Assembly (NCBI GenBank): GCA_964573725.1
Contig: CAZNLJ010000013.1
Location: 1-64,000, forward strand
DNA length: 64,000 nt
DNA from: UBA6168 sp964573725
Lineage (GTDB): Bacteria; Bacteroidota; Bacteroidia; Chitinophagales; Saprospiraceae
Reading direction: 5' to 3'
The translations under genes were made by a program, and so were the position numbers. The notes under the pieces are model-generated. The model did no database searches. It worked only from the letters and a program-made list of their open reading frames with translations, and was not told the origin of the DNA. This document shows positions 41,645-50,813 of this stretch, one piece after another (positions within the stretch are counted from its first letter, which is position 1; every line of letters begins with the position of its first letter).

Positions 41645-43426
41645 ATGAGAATGCTCCGCTCCCCCCTGTTCCTCGCCTGTTGTTTGCTCTGCCTCTCGCC
41701 ATCCGCCTTGTCCGCCCAGTCGGATCTCGGTATCCGTTACGGTGTGTCGGCCAAGGTCCTGACCTCCGATTACCACGCACTCAATGGATTCGGAGGATTG
41801 AAGCCCGGCAACGGACTGGAAGTAAGCTACTTGCTTCACCTGACGGATTACCTCACCTTCGGTATGCCGCTCCAGGTGAGTGTCGTCACCGTCGGCGGCG
41901 AACGGAACCGGGAAACCATCGGCAGCCTGGATTTCCTGGGGATGTATCGTTTCCTGCCGCCCGACCGCAAAATCCGACCCCTGGTGTTCAGCGGCATCGG
42001 AATGGCGACGGAATCCCTCCGCAACAATAATTTCCAAGTGCCCTTCGGTACCGGCATCGTCCTGAAATCCGGACGCCATTCCTCCATGATCGCCCACGCA
42101 GCTTTCCGGAAGTCTTTTGCCGCGGACCGCGATAATTTCCAGTTCGGCCTGGGTTGGCATTTCCTGCTCCAGAGGGCCCAGGATAGCCTCCCGTTCCCGG
42201 ATGCCGACCAGGACCTCGTGGCCGATCACCTCGACCGCTGTCCCACGGTTCCGGGACCCGCCGTTACCGACGGCTGCCCGGATTCCGATCTCGACGGCCT
42301 GGCCGATTCCGATGACCAATGCCCGGATGCGGCCGGCCCGGCTCGATGCGGCGGCTGCCCGGATGCGGACGGTGACGATGTGCCGGATCACCTGGACCAG
42401 TGCCCGCAAGTCCCGGGTTCTCCCGATAACAATGGTTGCCCCGTCGTCGTGGATACGGTCGTCGAGTCTCCCAAACCGCCGCCCGTCTCGGATACCGACG
42501 GGGATGGCCTCGATGATTTCGAGGACGATTGCTGGCAGGAGGCCGGCCCGGCTCACCTCAAGGGCTGTCCGGACCGGGATGGCGACGGTGTGGCCGATAA
42601 GTTCGACAGGTGCCCCGATACGCCGGGACTGCCCGCGGATGACGGTTGCCCACTGCTGGATACCGATCGCGACGGTACGCCGGATGCGGCCGATGATTGT
42701 CCCGAAACGCCCGGCTCCGAAAAACTGGCCGGCTGCCCGGATAGGGATTTCGACGATATCCCCGACCACCTGGACCAGTGCCCGGATCGCTTCGGGATGG
42801 CCTCCGCCGCTGGTTGCCCCGATGATGACGGGGATGGTGTCCCGAACGATTCGGACCGCTGCCCGATCGAACCGGGAAGCCCGCAAACGGAAGGTTGCCC
42901 GGATACGGACGGGGACGGTACGCCGGATATCCTGGATAAATGCCCCGTCGCTCCAGGCCCCGTCGCCGATATGGGCTGCCCCGACTCGGATGGCGACGGC
43001 ACGCCCGATCATCTCGATAAATGCCCGGACGAACAGGGCCCGAACGAAGGCTGCCCGGCAATCGAAAAAATCGATGAGGACTTTCTCGAATTCGCCGCCG
43101 ATAATATTCAGTTCGAAACCGGTAGGGCCACGCTCAAGGCGGCTTCCTATATCGTACTGGATCAGGTGGCCGGTATCCTGGTGCGGTACCCCCGGTATCA
43201 CCTCTCGGTGGAAGGTCATACGGATAACATCGGTAATAATGAGGATAACCTGGTACTCTCGGAAGAACGGGCGCTCTCCTGCCTGGAATACCTCCTGTCC
43301 AGGGGCATCGATGTGGATCGCATGGAATACCGCGGATTCGGCGCCGCCAAACCGGTGGCGGATAATGATTCCCCGGAAGGGAGGGAAAAAAACAGACGGG
43401 TGGTCTTCACGCTTTTCCTGAAGTGA
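41645..43426 (+). CDS. OmpA-family outer-membrane protein with ten thrombospondin type 3 repeats
   Basis: 593 aa from ATG 41645 (signal peptide MRMLRSPLFLACCLLCLSPS). An N-terminal beta-barrel-like region of about 160 residues is followed by ten calcium-binding-type repeats (DxDxDGxxDxxDxCPxxPGxxxxxGCP). A Pro-rich linker (VVESPKPPPVS) falls after the third. The C-terminal OmpA domain (YIVLDQVAGILVRYPRYHLS ... GHTDNIGNNEDNLVLSEERA) binds peptidoglycan. It probably links the outer membrane to the wall through a stiff Ca2+-loaded spacer. Confidence 0.92.
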   Translation: MRMLRSPLFLACCLLCLSPSALSAQSDLGIRYGVSAKVLTSDYHALNGFGGLKPGNGLEVSYLLHLTDYLTFGMPLQVSVVTVGGERNRETIGSLDFLGMYRFLPPDRKIRPLVFSGIGMATESLRNNNFQVPFGTGIVLKSGRHSSMIAHAAFRKSFAADRDNFQFGLGWHFLLQRAQDSLPFPDADQDLVADHLDRCPTVPGPAVTDGCPDSDLDGLADSDDQCPDAAGPARCGGCPDADGDDVPDHLDQCPQVPGSPDNNGCPVVVDTVVESPKPPPVSDTDGDGLDDFEDDCWQEAGPAHLKGCPDRDGDGVADKFDRCPDTPGLPADDGCPLLDTDRDGTPDAADDCPETPGSEKLAGCPDRDFDDIPDHLDQCPDRFGMASAAGCPDDDGDGVPNDSDRCPIEPGSPQTEGCPDTDGDGTPDILDKCPVAPGPVADMGCPDSDGDGTPDHLDKCPDEQGPNEGCPAIEKIDEDFLEFAADNIQFETGRATLKAASYIVLDQVAGILVRYPRYHLSVEGHTDNIGNNEDNLVLSEERALSCLEYLLSRGIDVDRMEYRGFGAAKPVADNDSPEGREKNRRVVFTLFLK

Positions 43427-43496
43427 CGGCCCCGACCGGGTAGGTCGCCTGCACCCTCGTGGTCATGCCTCCCCCCGCAAAATCTCCGGACGCCTC

Positions 43497-43537
43497 GTCC
43501 CGTCGCCGCCCCTTTTTCCGTAGGACGGCGACGGGAC
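43497..43537. repeat. 12-bp inverted repeat in a convergent intergenic region
   Basis: 43497-43508 pairs perfectly with 43526-43537; the 17-nt loop contains five T. It lies between the convergent ompA-like and cystathionine beta-synthase genes. There is no U run after the stem on either strand, so a terminator role is uncertain. Confidence 0.4.
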
Positions 43538-43664
43538 ACGCCTTCGTACAGCCGCCGAATGCCTGGTCCGGTTCGCCGCGGACGCTACCCGAAAGGGATG
43601 GATTTATGCAGTCGGCCGCTCCTCGCCTGTCCACGCCCGGTCCCCGCTGCCTACAGAGCATGCC

Positions 43665-45020
43665 TCATACTGCACGGATGATGTCGTATTGCGTCAGGAT
43701 ATGAAAATTCCCCGCCTTGTCCCGTGCCACCACCGCCTGCACTTCCTTGTTCAGGTACTTGCCGAGTTGCCGGAAGGCCAGGTCCTCCGATACGAGGGGA
43801 AACGGTGGGGACATGATCCGCTGTATCCGCTCTTCCGCATGCCGAAGCGGATTTTCCAACAGGAATTCCAACACTTCGTTCTGCGTGATGCTGCCGACCA
43901 TTTCCGCCCCGTCCATCACCGGCATTTGCGACAGGTCGTACTGCTTCATCGTATTGAATGCCGACAACACGCTGTCTCCCGGTTTAACGGAATGGAAATG
44001 TTTGTCCGTTTTCATGGCAATCAAGTCCTTTACCTTCAGTTCCGTTTCGAGAAACCCTCGCTCCCGCATCCAGTCGTCATTGAAGATCTTGCCGACATAC
44101 CGGCTGCCATGGTCGTGAAAGATGACCACGACCACGTGCTCCGGCCGTAACTTATCCTTCAGCTGCAACAGCCCGGCCACCGCACTGCCCGCCGAATAAC
44201 CCAGCAATATGCCCTCCTCCCGCGCCAGCCGCCTGGTCATCACGGCGCCATCCTTGTCCGTCACCTTCTCGAAATGGTCGATGACGCCGAAATCGTAGTT
44301 CTGGGGAATGATGTCTTCTCCGATCCCCTCCGTCAGGTAAGGGTATATCTCCTTCTCATCGATGATTCCGGTCTCATGATATTTCTTCAGGGCCGACCCG
44401 TAGGTGTCGATGGCCCATATCTGGATGGCCGGGTTCCGCTCTTTCAGGTAACGCGCCACCCCCGTCACCGTTCCTCCGGTACCGGCACCTACCACCACAT
44501 GGGTCACCTTCCCCTCCGTCTGCTCCCATATCTCGGGCCCCGTCGATTCGTAATGGGCCTGCCGGTTCGCCAGGTTGTCGTATTGGTTGAACCAATAGGC
44601 GTTCGGTATCTCCTGGCTCAGGCGCTCCGCCACGGAATAGTAGGACCGGGGATCCGTCGCGGCTACGTTCGTCGGACAAACAATCACTTCCGCGCCCAAT
44701 GCGCGCAACAAATCCAGTTTCTCCTTGGATTGCTTGTCGCTGGTCGTGAAAATGCAACGGTATCCTTTTACACAGGCTGCTATCGCCAACCCCATGCCCG
44801 TATTGCCGCTCGTACACTCGATAATCGTTCCTCCCGGCCTGATCTTGCCCGTCTGCTCCGCCACCTCCAGCATCTTCAGGGCCATCCGGTCCTTGATGCT
44901 GTGCCCCGGGTTGAAGGTCTCTATCTTGCCCAATACCAGGGCCGGCAGTTCCGCCGTCACTTTGTTCAGTCTGACCAGCGGTGTGCGGCCGATGGTCTCT
45001 AGGATGTTCTGGTAATACAT
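43665..45020 (-). CDS. Cystathionine beta-synthase (PLP domain plus CBS pair)
   Basis: 451 aa. Fold type II PLP domain with Schiff-base Lys43 in NPGHSIKDRMA, substrate loop TSGNTG and phosphate loop GAGTGGTVTG, followed by a C-terminal pair of CBS domains (about residues 335-450; VKPGDSVLSAFNTMKQYDLS, HILTQYDIIRAV). Domain order and length match eukaryote-like cystathionine beta-synthases, which condense serine and homocysteine; a cysteine synthase activity cannot be excluded. No heme-binding N-terminal extension. Confidence 0.88.
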   Translation of the reverse strand: MYYQNILETIGRTPLVRLNKVTAELPALVLGKIETFNPGHSIKDRMALKMLEVAEQTGKIRPGGTIIECTSGNTGMGLAIAACVKGYRCIFTTSDKQSKEKLDLLRALGAEVIVCPTNVAATDPRSYYSVAERLSQEIPNAYWFNQYDNLANRQAHYESTGPEIWEQTEGKVTHVVVGAGTGGTVTGVARYLKERNPAIQIWAIDTYGSALKKYHETGIIDEKEIYPYLTEGIGEDIIPQNYDFGVIDHFEKVTDKDGAVMTRRLAREEGILLGYSAGSAVAGLLQLKDKLRPEHVVVVIFHDHGSRYVGKIFNDDWMRERGFLETELKVKDLIAMKTDKHFHSVKPGDSVLSAFNTMKQYDLSQMPVMDGAEMVGSITQNEVLEFLLENPLRHAEERIQRIMSPPFPLVSEDLAFRQLGKYLNKEVQAVVARDKAGNFHILTQYDIIRAV

Positions 45021-45151
45021 CGCTTCGCGTTTGTGATTTGATTCGGTGCAAAGGGACGCTTGCGGGCTGTTCCCGTCGCCCCCCTTGTCCTTAACCGACT
45101 TTTCCGGTGTTTGGTTGCAGTCCGTGACCGCCTGCCCACTTTTCCTAAGGA

Positions 45152-45159
45152 CAAATTTA
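45152..45159 (-). promoter_or_regulatory. Candidate -7 element of the cystathionine beta-synthase gene
   Basis: TAAATTTG on the minus strand, 132 bp before the ATG. No -33 element at the expected distance. Confidence 0.35.
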
Positions 45160-45310
45160 GGGCCTTCGCCCCGTTGTCGGATACATTGCTCGACCTACAC
45201 GACGACCGCTATCCGCTTTCCCCGCCTCCGTCCGCTGCCCACCCCTTCGGAACACTTAAAAATATTGAATAAATTTTTGTTCGAACTACCATGGGTTCGA
45301 GTAAATCAGC

Positions 45311-45318
45311 TACATTTG
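45311..45318 (+). promoter_or_regulatory. -7 element of the rpsL-rpsG-fusA operon
   Basis: TACATTTG followed by CGCTC, very like the rpsJ and infA promoters in this window. The leader to rpsL would be about 120 nt. A -33 TTTG is not visible at the right spacing. Confidence 0.5.
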
Positions 45319-45444
45319 CGCTCGCTTTGAAAAGACCTTTTTTCGTAGTTTGGGTGCCTCGTCAGCCATCTTTTTTATCCCAAGCCCCATTCGACCCGAC
45401 AGGACGTCATCCATCCATTGGAAATAAGGAGTAAATAATCAATT

Positions 45445-45819
45445 ATGCCAACCATCAATCAATTGATCCGCAAAGGCAGGATGAAAGTGGAGGTCGCCAG
45501 CAAGTCCAGGGCCCTCGGAGCCTGCCCGCAACGCAGGGGCGTCTGTACCAGGGTGTATACCACCACGCCCAAGAAGCCGAATTCCGCCCTCCGGAAAGTG
45601 GCTAAGGTAAGGTTGACCAACCAAATCGAGGTCATCGCCTACATTCCCGGTGAAGGCCATAACCTGCAGGAACACTCCATCGTACTCGTCCGCGGCGGTA
45701 GGGTCAAGGACCTTCCCGGCGTCCGCTATACCATTGTTCGCGGTGCCCTGGATACGGCAGGTGTGAACAACAGGAAAAAAAGCCGCAGCCAATACGGAAC
45801 CAAGCGGCCCAAGAAATAA
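45445..45819 (+). CDS. rpsL: 30S ribosomal protein S12
   Basis: 124 aa. Conserved loops that contact the decoding site are intact: TTPKKPNSALRKVAKVRL around residue 40 (with the streptomycin-site lysines of wild type) and LPGVRYTIVRGALDTAGV around residue 85. First gene of the str operon; start ATG 45445. Confidence 0.98.
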   Translation: MPTINQLIRKGRMKVEVASKSRALGACPQRRGVCTRVYTTTPKKPNSALRKVAKVRLTNQIEVIAYIPGEGHNLQEHSIVLVRGGRVKDLPGVRYTIVRGALDTAGVNNRKKSRSQYGTKRPKK

Positions 45820-45912
45820 GACCCCCTCGCCGTATCCCGTCCCGATGACGCTGCGGCCCGGTATCTTTTCAATGATGTCCTTCGAATTAGTTCAATACTT
45901 AATGCTTATAAA

Positions 45913-46380
45913 ATGAGGAAGCATAAACCTAAGTTAAGGCTGCCGGCCCCGGATCCCCGATACAGCGATCCCATGGTCACCCAATTCGTCAACAATATGA
46001 TGTGGCAAGGAAAGAAATCCACCGCCTATTCGCTTTTCTACCAGGCCATGGATATCATACATGACAGGACCAAGCAGGACGAGCACCAACTCTGGAAAAA
46101 AGCCCTGAACAACGCCATGCCCCAAGTCGAGGTGAAGGCCAGGAGGGTAGGGGGGGCAACCTTCCAAATCCCCCAGGAAATCAGGGCCAAACGCAAGGTT
46201 TCTATCGGCATGAAATGGCTGATTCGCTTCGCCCGCGAGAGAAGCGGCAAAGGCTTCTCCGAAAAACTGGCGGCGGAACTCATCGCAGCCAGCAAAGGGG
46301 AAGGCGCCGCCGTCAAGCGGAAGGAAGATACGCACCGGATGGCAGAGGCCAACCGCGCATTCGCCCACTTCAGAACCTGA
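45913..46380 (+). CDS. rpsG: 30S ribosomal protein S7
   Basis: 155 aa, the usual bacterial length. Starts MRKHKPKLRLPAPDPRYSD; carries VGGATFQIPQEIRAKRK and IRFARERSGKGFSEKLA family segments. Nucleates the 30S head; second gene of the str operon. Confidence 0.98.
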   Translation: MRKHKPKLRLPAPDPRYSDPMVTQFVNNMMWQGKKSTAYSLFYQAMDIIHDRTKQDEHQLWKKALNNAMPQVEVKARRVGGATFQIPQEIRAKRKVSIGMKWLIRFARERSGKGFSEKLAAELIAASKGEGAAVKRKEDTHRMAEANRAFAHFRT

Positions 46381-46431
46381 TCCCTCTCCAGGTCATCCCT
46401 CATCTCTTAAATCACCCATTGGGTTATCGCC

Positions 46432-48567
46432 ATGGCTAAAGATCTTAAATTCACAAGGAATATCGGTATCGCCGCTCATATCGATGCCGGCAAGACCACT
46501 ACATCCGAACGGATCCTCTACTATACCGGCCTGACGCACAAAATCGGCGAGGTTCATGAGGGTGCCGCCACGATGGACTGGATGGAACAGGAACAGGAAC
46601 GGGGTATTACCATTACTTCCGCCGCTACCAAGACTTCCTGGAACTGGCACGACCAAACCTATACCGTCAATATCATCGACACGCCGGGCCACGTGGACTT
46701 CACCGTGGAAGTCGAACGCTCGCTGCGTGTACTCGATGGCACCGTCGCCTTGTTCTGCGCCGTCTCCGGCGTGGAACCGCAATCCGAAACCGTCTGGCGC
46801 CAGGCGAACCGCTATAAGGTTCCCCGTATCGCCTTCGTGAACAAAATGGACCGCAGCGGTGCCGATTTCTTTCACGTGGTCAACGATATCCGCGAAAAGT
46901 TGGGCGCCCGTGCCGTCCCGCTCCAGGTTCCCATCGGCGCGGAGGAACGCTTCAAAGGTGTCGTCGACCTGATCTCTAATGAAGCCCGGATCTGGAATGA
47001 GGAAGACCAAGGCATGACCTACCAGGTCGTACCGATTCCGGAAGACCTCGTCGAAACGGTCGAGGAATTCCGCATGAAAATGGTGGAAGCCGCCGCTGAA
47101 TACGACGACTCCCTCATGGAAAAGTTCTTCGATGATCCGGATTCCATCAGCGAGGACGAAATCCGGGCCGCTCTCCGCAAGGCTACCATCGGAATGAGTA
47201 TCACGCCCGTTCTCTGTGGCTCCGCCTTCAAGAACAAAGGTGTACAGGCTATGCTGGATGCCGTCTGCGCTTATCTTCCCTCCCCGACCGATATCGATGC
47301 CATCGTCGGCGTCAATCCGGATACGGAAAAGGAAGAAGTACGCAAACCCTCCGTCAACGAGCCGTTCACCGCGCTCGCTTTCAAAATCGCAACCGACCCT
47401 TACGTCGGCCGCCTCTGCTTCATGCGGGTCTACTCCGGCCGCCTGGATGCCGGTACCGCCGTGCTGAATACCCGCTCCGGTAAGAAGGAACGTATCGCCC
47501 GCCTGTATCAGATGCACTCCAATAAACAGAATCCGATCGATTACGTGGAGGCCGGTGATATCGCCGCCGCCGTCGGTTTCAAGGATCTCCGCACCGGCGA
47601 TACGGTCTGTGATGAAAAACATCCTATCGTTCTCGAATCCATGAACTTCCCCGATCCGGTCATCGGTATCGCCGTGGAGCCTAAGTCGCAGAAGGATATG
47701 GATAAGCTCGGCCTCGCATTGGCCAAACTCGCGGAGGAAGACCCGACTTTCGTCGTCCGCTTCGATAAGGAAACCAACCAGACGGTCATCAGCGGAATGG
47801 GTGAACTCCACCTGGAAATCATCGTGGACCGCCTCCGCCGGGAATTCAAGGTGGAATGCAACCAGGGTATGCCGCAGGTCAATTACAAAGAGGCGCTCAC
47901 CCGGTCCTTCTCCCATCGCGAACGCCTTAAGAAGCAAACGGGTGGATCCGGTCTCTTCGCTGATATGGAATTCGAAATCGGACCCGCCGACCCGGATTTC
48001 CTCGAAACCGAAGACTTTAAGTCCGGTAAGACAAAGCTCCAGTTCGTCTGGGATATCGTCGGCGGCGCCATCGATAGGAATTACCAGAAACCCATCCGTG
48101 ACGGCTTCACCGCCATGATGGATAACGGTATCCTCGCAGGCTATACCATCGAAAGCATGAAGGTCCGGGTCTTCGACGGCTCTATGCACGCCGTAGACTC
48201 CAAACCCATCGCCTTCGAACTTTGCGCCAAGGAAGGCTTCCGCGAAGCTGCCCCCAAGTGCAACCCCGTCATCATGGAACCGATCATGAAACTCGAGGTC
48301 GTATCCCCCGACGAATATACCGGTTCGGTCATCGGTGACCTGAATCGTCGCCGTGGGCTGCCCAAGAGCCAGGAACCTCGTGCCGGAAACGCCATCGCTA
48401 TCCAGGCCGAAGTGCCGCTCTCCGAAATGTTCGGCTATGTCACCCAATTGCGCACCATTACGTCGGGACGTGCCAGCTCCACCATGGAGTTCTCCCATTA
48501 CGCGGAGGCACCTAAAAATATCTCCACGGACGTAATTGAAAAAGCAAAAGGTTTGGTGAAAGCATAA
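46432..48567 (+). CDS. fusA: Elongation factor G
   Basis: 711 aa. GTPase motifs AHIDAGKTTTSERIL (P loop), RGITITSAAT (switch I), DTPGHVDF (G3) and NKMDRSGADF (G4) are followed by domains II-V (for example ISGMGELHLEII in domain III). Translocase of protein synthesis. Third gene of the str operon; tuf does not follow, as is usual in Bacteroidota. Confidence 0.98.
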   Translation: MAKDLKFTRNIGIAAHIDAGKTTTSERILYYTGLTHKIGEVHEGAATMDWMEQEQERGITITSAATKTSWNWHDQTYTVNIIDTPGHVDFTVEVERSLRVLDGTVALFCAVSGVEPQSETVWRQANRYKVPRIAFVNKMDRSGADFFHVVNDIREKLGARAVPLQVPIGAEERFKGVVDLISNEARIWNEEDQGMTYQVVPIPEDLVETVEEFRMKMVEAAAEYDDSLMEKFFDDPDSISEDEIRAALRKATIGMSITPVLCGSAFKNKGVQAMLDAVCAYLPSPTDIDAIVGVNPDTEKEEVRKPSVNEPFTALAFKIATDPYVGRLCFMRVYSGRLDAGTAVLNTRSGKKERIARLYQMHSNKQNPIDYVEAGDIAAAVGFKDLRTGDTVCDEKHPIVLESMNFPDPVIGIAVEPKSQKDMDKLGLALAKLAEEDPTFVVRFDKETNQTVISGMGELHLEIIVDRLRREFKVECNQGMPQVNYKEALTRSFSHRERLKKQTGGSGLFADMEFEIGPADPDFLETEDFKSGKTKLQFVWDIVGGAIDRNYQKPIRDGFTAMMDNGILAGYTIESMKVRVFDGSMHAVDSKPIAFELCAKEGFREAAPKCNPVIMEPIMKLEVVSPDEYTGSVIGDLNRRRGLPKSQEPRAGNAIAIQAEVPLSEMFGYVTQLRTITSGRASSTMEFSHYAEAPKNISTDVIEKAKGLVKA

Positions 48568-48582
48568 TTGTTTGTATCTTTG
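48552..48582 (+). promoter_or_regulatory. Internal promoter for the S10 operon (rpsJ)
   Basis: TTTG (48552-48555, inside the last fusA codons) and TATCTTTG (48575-48582) are separated by 19 nt. Start predicted near 48589, about 50 nt before the rpsJ ATG. Confidence 0.72.
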
Positions 48583-48639
48583 CACGCCTTTGAAAAAGCG
48601 TGTGCACTCTTTTTCAAATTTGACAATACCTTCTAAGGC

Positions 48640-48948
48640 ATGAATCAAAAAATCAGAATCAAACTCCGTTCCTATGACCACAACCTGGTCGATAAGTCAA
48701 CGGAGAAGATCGTAAAAACAGTTCGCTCAAACGGTGCTGTCGTTACTGGTCCGATTCCGCTGCCCACTAAAAAGGAGATTTTTACAGTCTTGCGCTCGCC
48801 GCACGTCAACAAAAAATCCCGGGAGCAGTTCCAGCTACGCACTCACAAGCGACTGATCGAAATATACACGCCTACCCCGAAGACAGTCGATGCGTTATCT
48901 AAATTGGAACTTCCCAGTGGTGTGGATATCCAAGTCAAGTTGACGTAA
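48640..48948 (+). CDS. rpsJ: 30S ribosomal protein S10
   Basis: 102 aa, with KIRIKLRSYDHNLVDKSTE at the N-terminus and the RTHKRLIEIYTPTPKTVDAL segment. Part of the 30S head and of the NusB-S10 antitermination complex. First gene after the internal promoter. Confidence 0.98.
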   Translation: MNQKIRIKLRSYDHNLVDKSTEKIVKTVRSNGAVVTGPIPLPTKKEIFTVLRSPHVNKKSREQFQLRTHKRLIEIYTPTPKTVDALSKLELPSGVDIQVKLT

Positions 48949-49132
48949 TCCATTACGCTGACATCATCCTGTCAATTTCATCGGTGCGTGATACCCGCTT
49001 CCGCCGGTCATCCACACACCGTAGTCAAATTGAATTCGAAAACATCGCATGTTGTTCGTTCCAGCAATGCGCCGCTGTATCCAGCAGCGTCTTCCTGGCG
49101 AATGCACTTGCGCCTTATAAAAATTCTGCCCG

Positions 49133-49768
49133 ATGAACGGTATAATCGGAAAGAAAGTAGGTATGACCAGTATCTTCGATGCGGCCGGTAAGAATATCGC
49201 TTGCACGGTCATCGAAGCCGGTCCGTGTGTGGTCACGCAAGTCAAGACAGATGATTCCGACGGCTACACCGCCCTTCAGCTCGCTTTTGATGATGCAAAG
49301 GTTAAAAACACTTCCAAACCGATGCAGAAACACTTCGAGAAGGCCGGAACCACCCCCAAACATAAATTGGTGGAATTCCGTGATTTCAGCCTGCTCGAGA
49401 AAAATCTCGGTGACCTCGTACGCGTAGAGGAGGTCTTCGGCGAAGGTGATTCCGTCAACGCCGTCGGTATTACCAAAGGAAAAGGTTTCCAAGGTGTCGT
49501 GCGTCGGCATGGATTCAGTGGGGTCGGAGACCGGACCCACGGTCAACACAACCGCGAAAGGGCTCCCGGTTCCATCGGTGCCTCCTCCTTCCCTTCCCGT
49601 GTCTTCAAAGGCATGCGCATGGCCGGTCACATGGGCACGGACCGCGTCAAGATCCGCAATCTCAAGGTGCTCAAAGTGTTCCCGGAACGCAACCTCCTGC
49701 TCGTGAAAGGTGCTATCCCCGGCCATAACGGCGCTTACGTGGTTATCGAAAAGAATAGCCCCAAGTAA
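49133..49768 (+). CDS. rplC: 50S ribosomal protein L3
   Basis: 211 aa. Family hallmarks GIIGKKVGMTSIF at the N-terminus and KGFQGVVRRHGF ... GSIGASSFPSRVFKGMRMAG in the centre. Separated from rpsJ by an unusually wide 184-bp gap without a recognisable element. Confidence 0.97.
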   Translation: MNGIIGKKVGMTSIFDAAGKNIACTVIEAGPCVVTQVKTDDSDGYTALQLAFDDAKVKNTSKPMQKHFEKAGTTPKHKLVEFRDFSLLEKNLGDLVRVEEVFGEGDSVNAVGITKGKGFQGVVRRHGFSGVGDRTHGQHNRERAPGSIGASSFPSRVFKGMRMAGHMGTDRVKIRNLKVLKVFPERNLLLVKGAIPGHNGAYVVIEKNSPK

Positions 49769-49806
49769 ACCGATATCATTCCATCGCATCCTACAACTTC
49801 ATCGTG

Positions 49807-50430
49807 ATGAAACTAGAAGTGCTGAATATCCAAGGCGAGAAAACCGGAAAGACAGTGGACCTTCCGGACCAAGTCTTTGCAGCGGAACCTAATGAGCATA
49901 TCGTGTGGCTCGCCGTCAAGGCTTATCTGGCCAACCAACGCCAAGGTACCCATAAGTCCAAGGAAAGAAGCGAAATGTCCGGCTCCACCCGCAAATTGCA
50001 TCGTCAAAAAGGTACCGGGGGTTCCCGTAAAGGGGATATCAATAACCCCCTGTACAAGGGCGGAGGCCGCGTCTTCGGTCCTAAACCACGGGATTACAGC
50101 CAAAAACTCAATAAGAAGGTCAAAAGGCTCGCCCGTAAATCCGTGCTCGCCGACAAGGCCTCCCAAGGTAATATCGTGGTGCTTGAAAACTTCACTTTCG
50201 ATGCCCCCAGGACCAAATCCTTCGCTGGCATCCTGTCCTCCCTGCAACTGGAAAATCGCAAGGTGCTGCTGGTGACGGCGGAATACGACCGCAATGTCTA
50301 CTTGTCCAGCCGTAACCTCCCGAAAGCCAGTGTGGTCCGTGCACAGGACATCAATACCTTCGAAATCCTGCACGCCAATACCTTGGTCCTTTCCGAGGCG
50401 GCTATCGAACAAATTGTCTCTAATATTTGA
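49807..50430 (+). CDS. rplD: 50S ribosomal protein L4
   Basis: 207 aa from ATG 49807 (a GTG lies one codon before). Contains the extended-loop region STRKLHRQKGTGGSRKGD and KGGGRVFGPKPRDY. It lines the exit tunnel near L22; in some bacteria it represses its own operon, not shown here. Confidence 0.97.
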   Translation: MKLEVLNIQGEKTGKTVDLPDQVFAAEPNEHIVWLAVKAYLANQRQGTHKSKERSEMSGSTRKLHRQKGTGGSRKGDINNPLYKGGGRVFGPKPRDYSQKLNKKVKRLARKSVLADKASQGNIVVLENFTFDAPRTKSFAGILSSLQLENRKVLLVTAEYDRNVYLSSRNLPKASVVRAQDINTFEILHANTLVLSEAAIEQIVSNI

Positions 50431-50506
50431 AACATTGTAGGCTCGGATTTCCGGGGATGCTCTTCTTTTCTCCGCCCTCCCGCCGCAATTGTTCAATCGC
50501 TCCGAT

Positions 50507-50803
50507 ATGGCAAAGCAAATTCTCATCAGACCCGTAATCACGGAAAAAGCCGACGCGCTGTCCGAATCCCAAGGTCAGTACACCTTCGTGGTGAACAAGG
50601 ATGCCAATAAGGTGGAAATCAAGAAGGCCATCCATAGCATCTATAACGTCGAGGTCGCTTCCGTCAATACGATTGTCGTACCCTCCAAGGCTAAAAGCCG
50701 TAACACCAAACGCGGTGTCGTGAAAGGTAGGGTCTCCGGATACAAGAAAGCGGTCGTCACCCTCGCGGAAGGCGAAACCATCAACATTTTTGGTGATATC
50801 TAA
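50507..50803 (+). CDS. rplW: 50S ribosomal protein L23
   Basis: 98 aa from ATG 50507 (MAKQILIRPVITEKADAL). Typical beta-hairpin region VVPSKAKSRNTKRGVVKGR. Docking site of trigger factor and SRP at the tunnel exit. Confidence 0.97.
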   Translation: MAKQILIRPVITEKADALSESQGQYTFVVNKDANKVEIKKAIHSIYNVEVASVNTIVVPSKAKSRNTKRGVVKGRVSGYKKAVVTLAEGETINIFGDI

Positions 50804-50813
50804 ATTCTAAGTC

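Larger units (their letters stand above)
45021..45444. other. Divergent intergenic region with promoters for the CBS and rpsL genes
   Basis: 424 bp without genes. It contains a minus-strand -7 element toward the cystathionine beta-synthase gene (45159-45152) and a plus-strand -7 element toward rpsL (45311-45318). Confidence 0.6.

Noticed and set aside
46393..48681. 762-aa open frame antisense to fusA
   Set aside because: Codon bias of GC-rich genes leaves long open antisense frames; the translation is low-complexity His/Asp/Gly-rich and fusA is certain on the other strand. The same holds for the 801-aa frame at 3005-5410 and others.
46432..48948. Missing tuf between fusA and rpsJ as a deletion
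   Set aside because: In Bacteroidota tuf usually lies elsewhere, so its absence here is normal.
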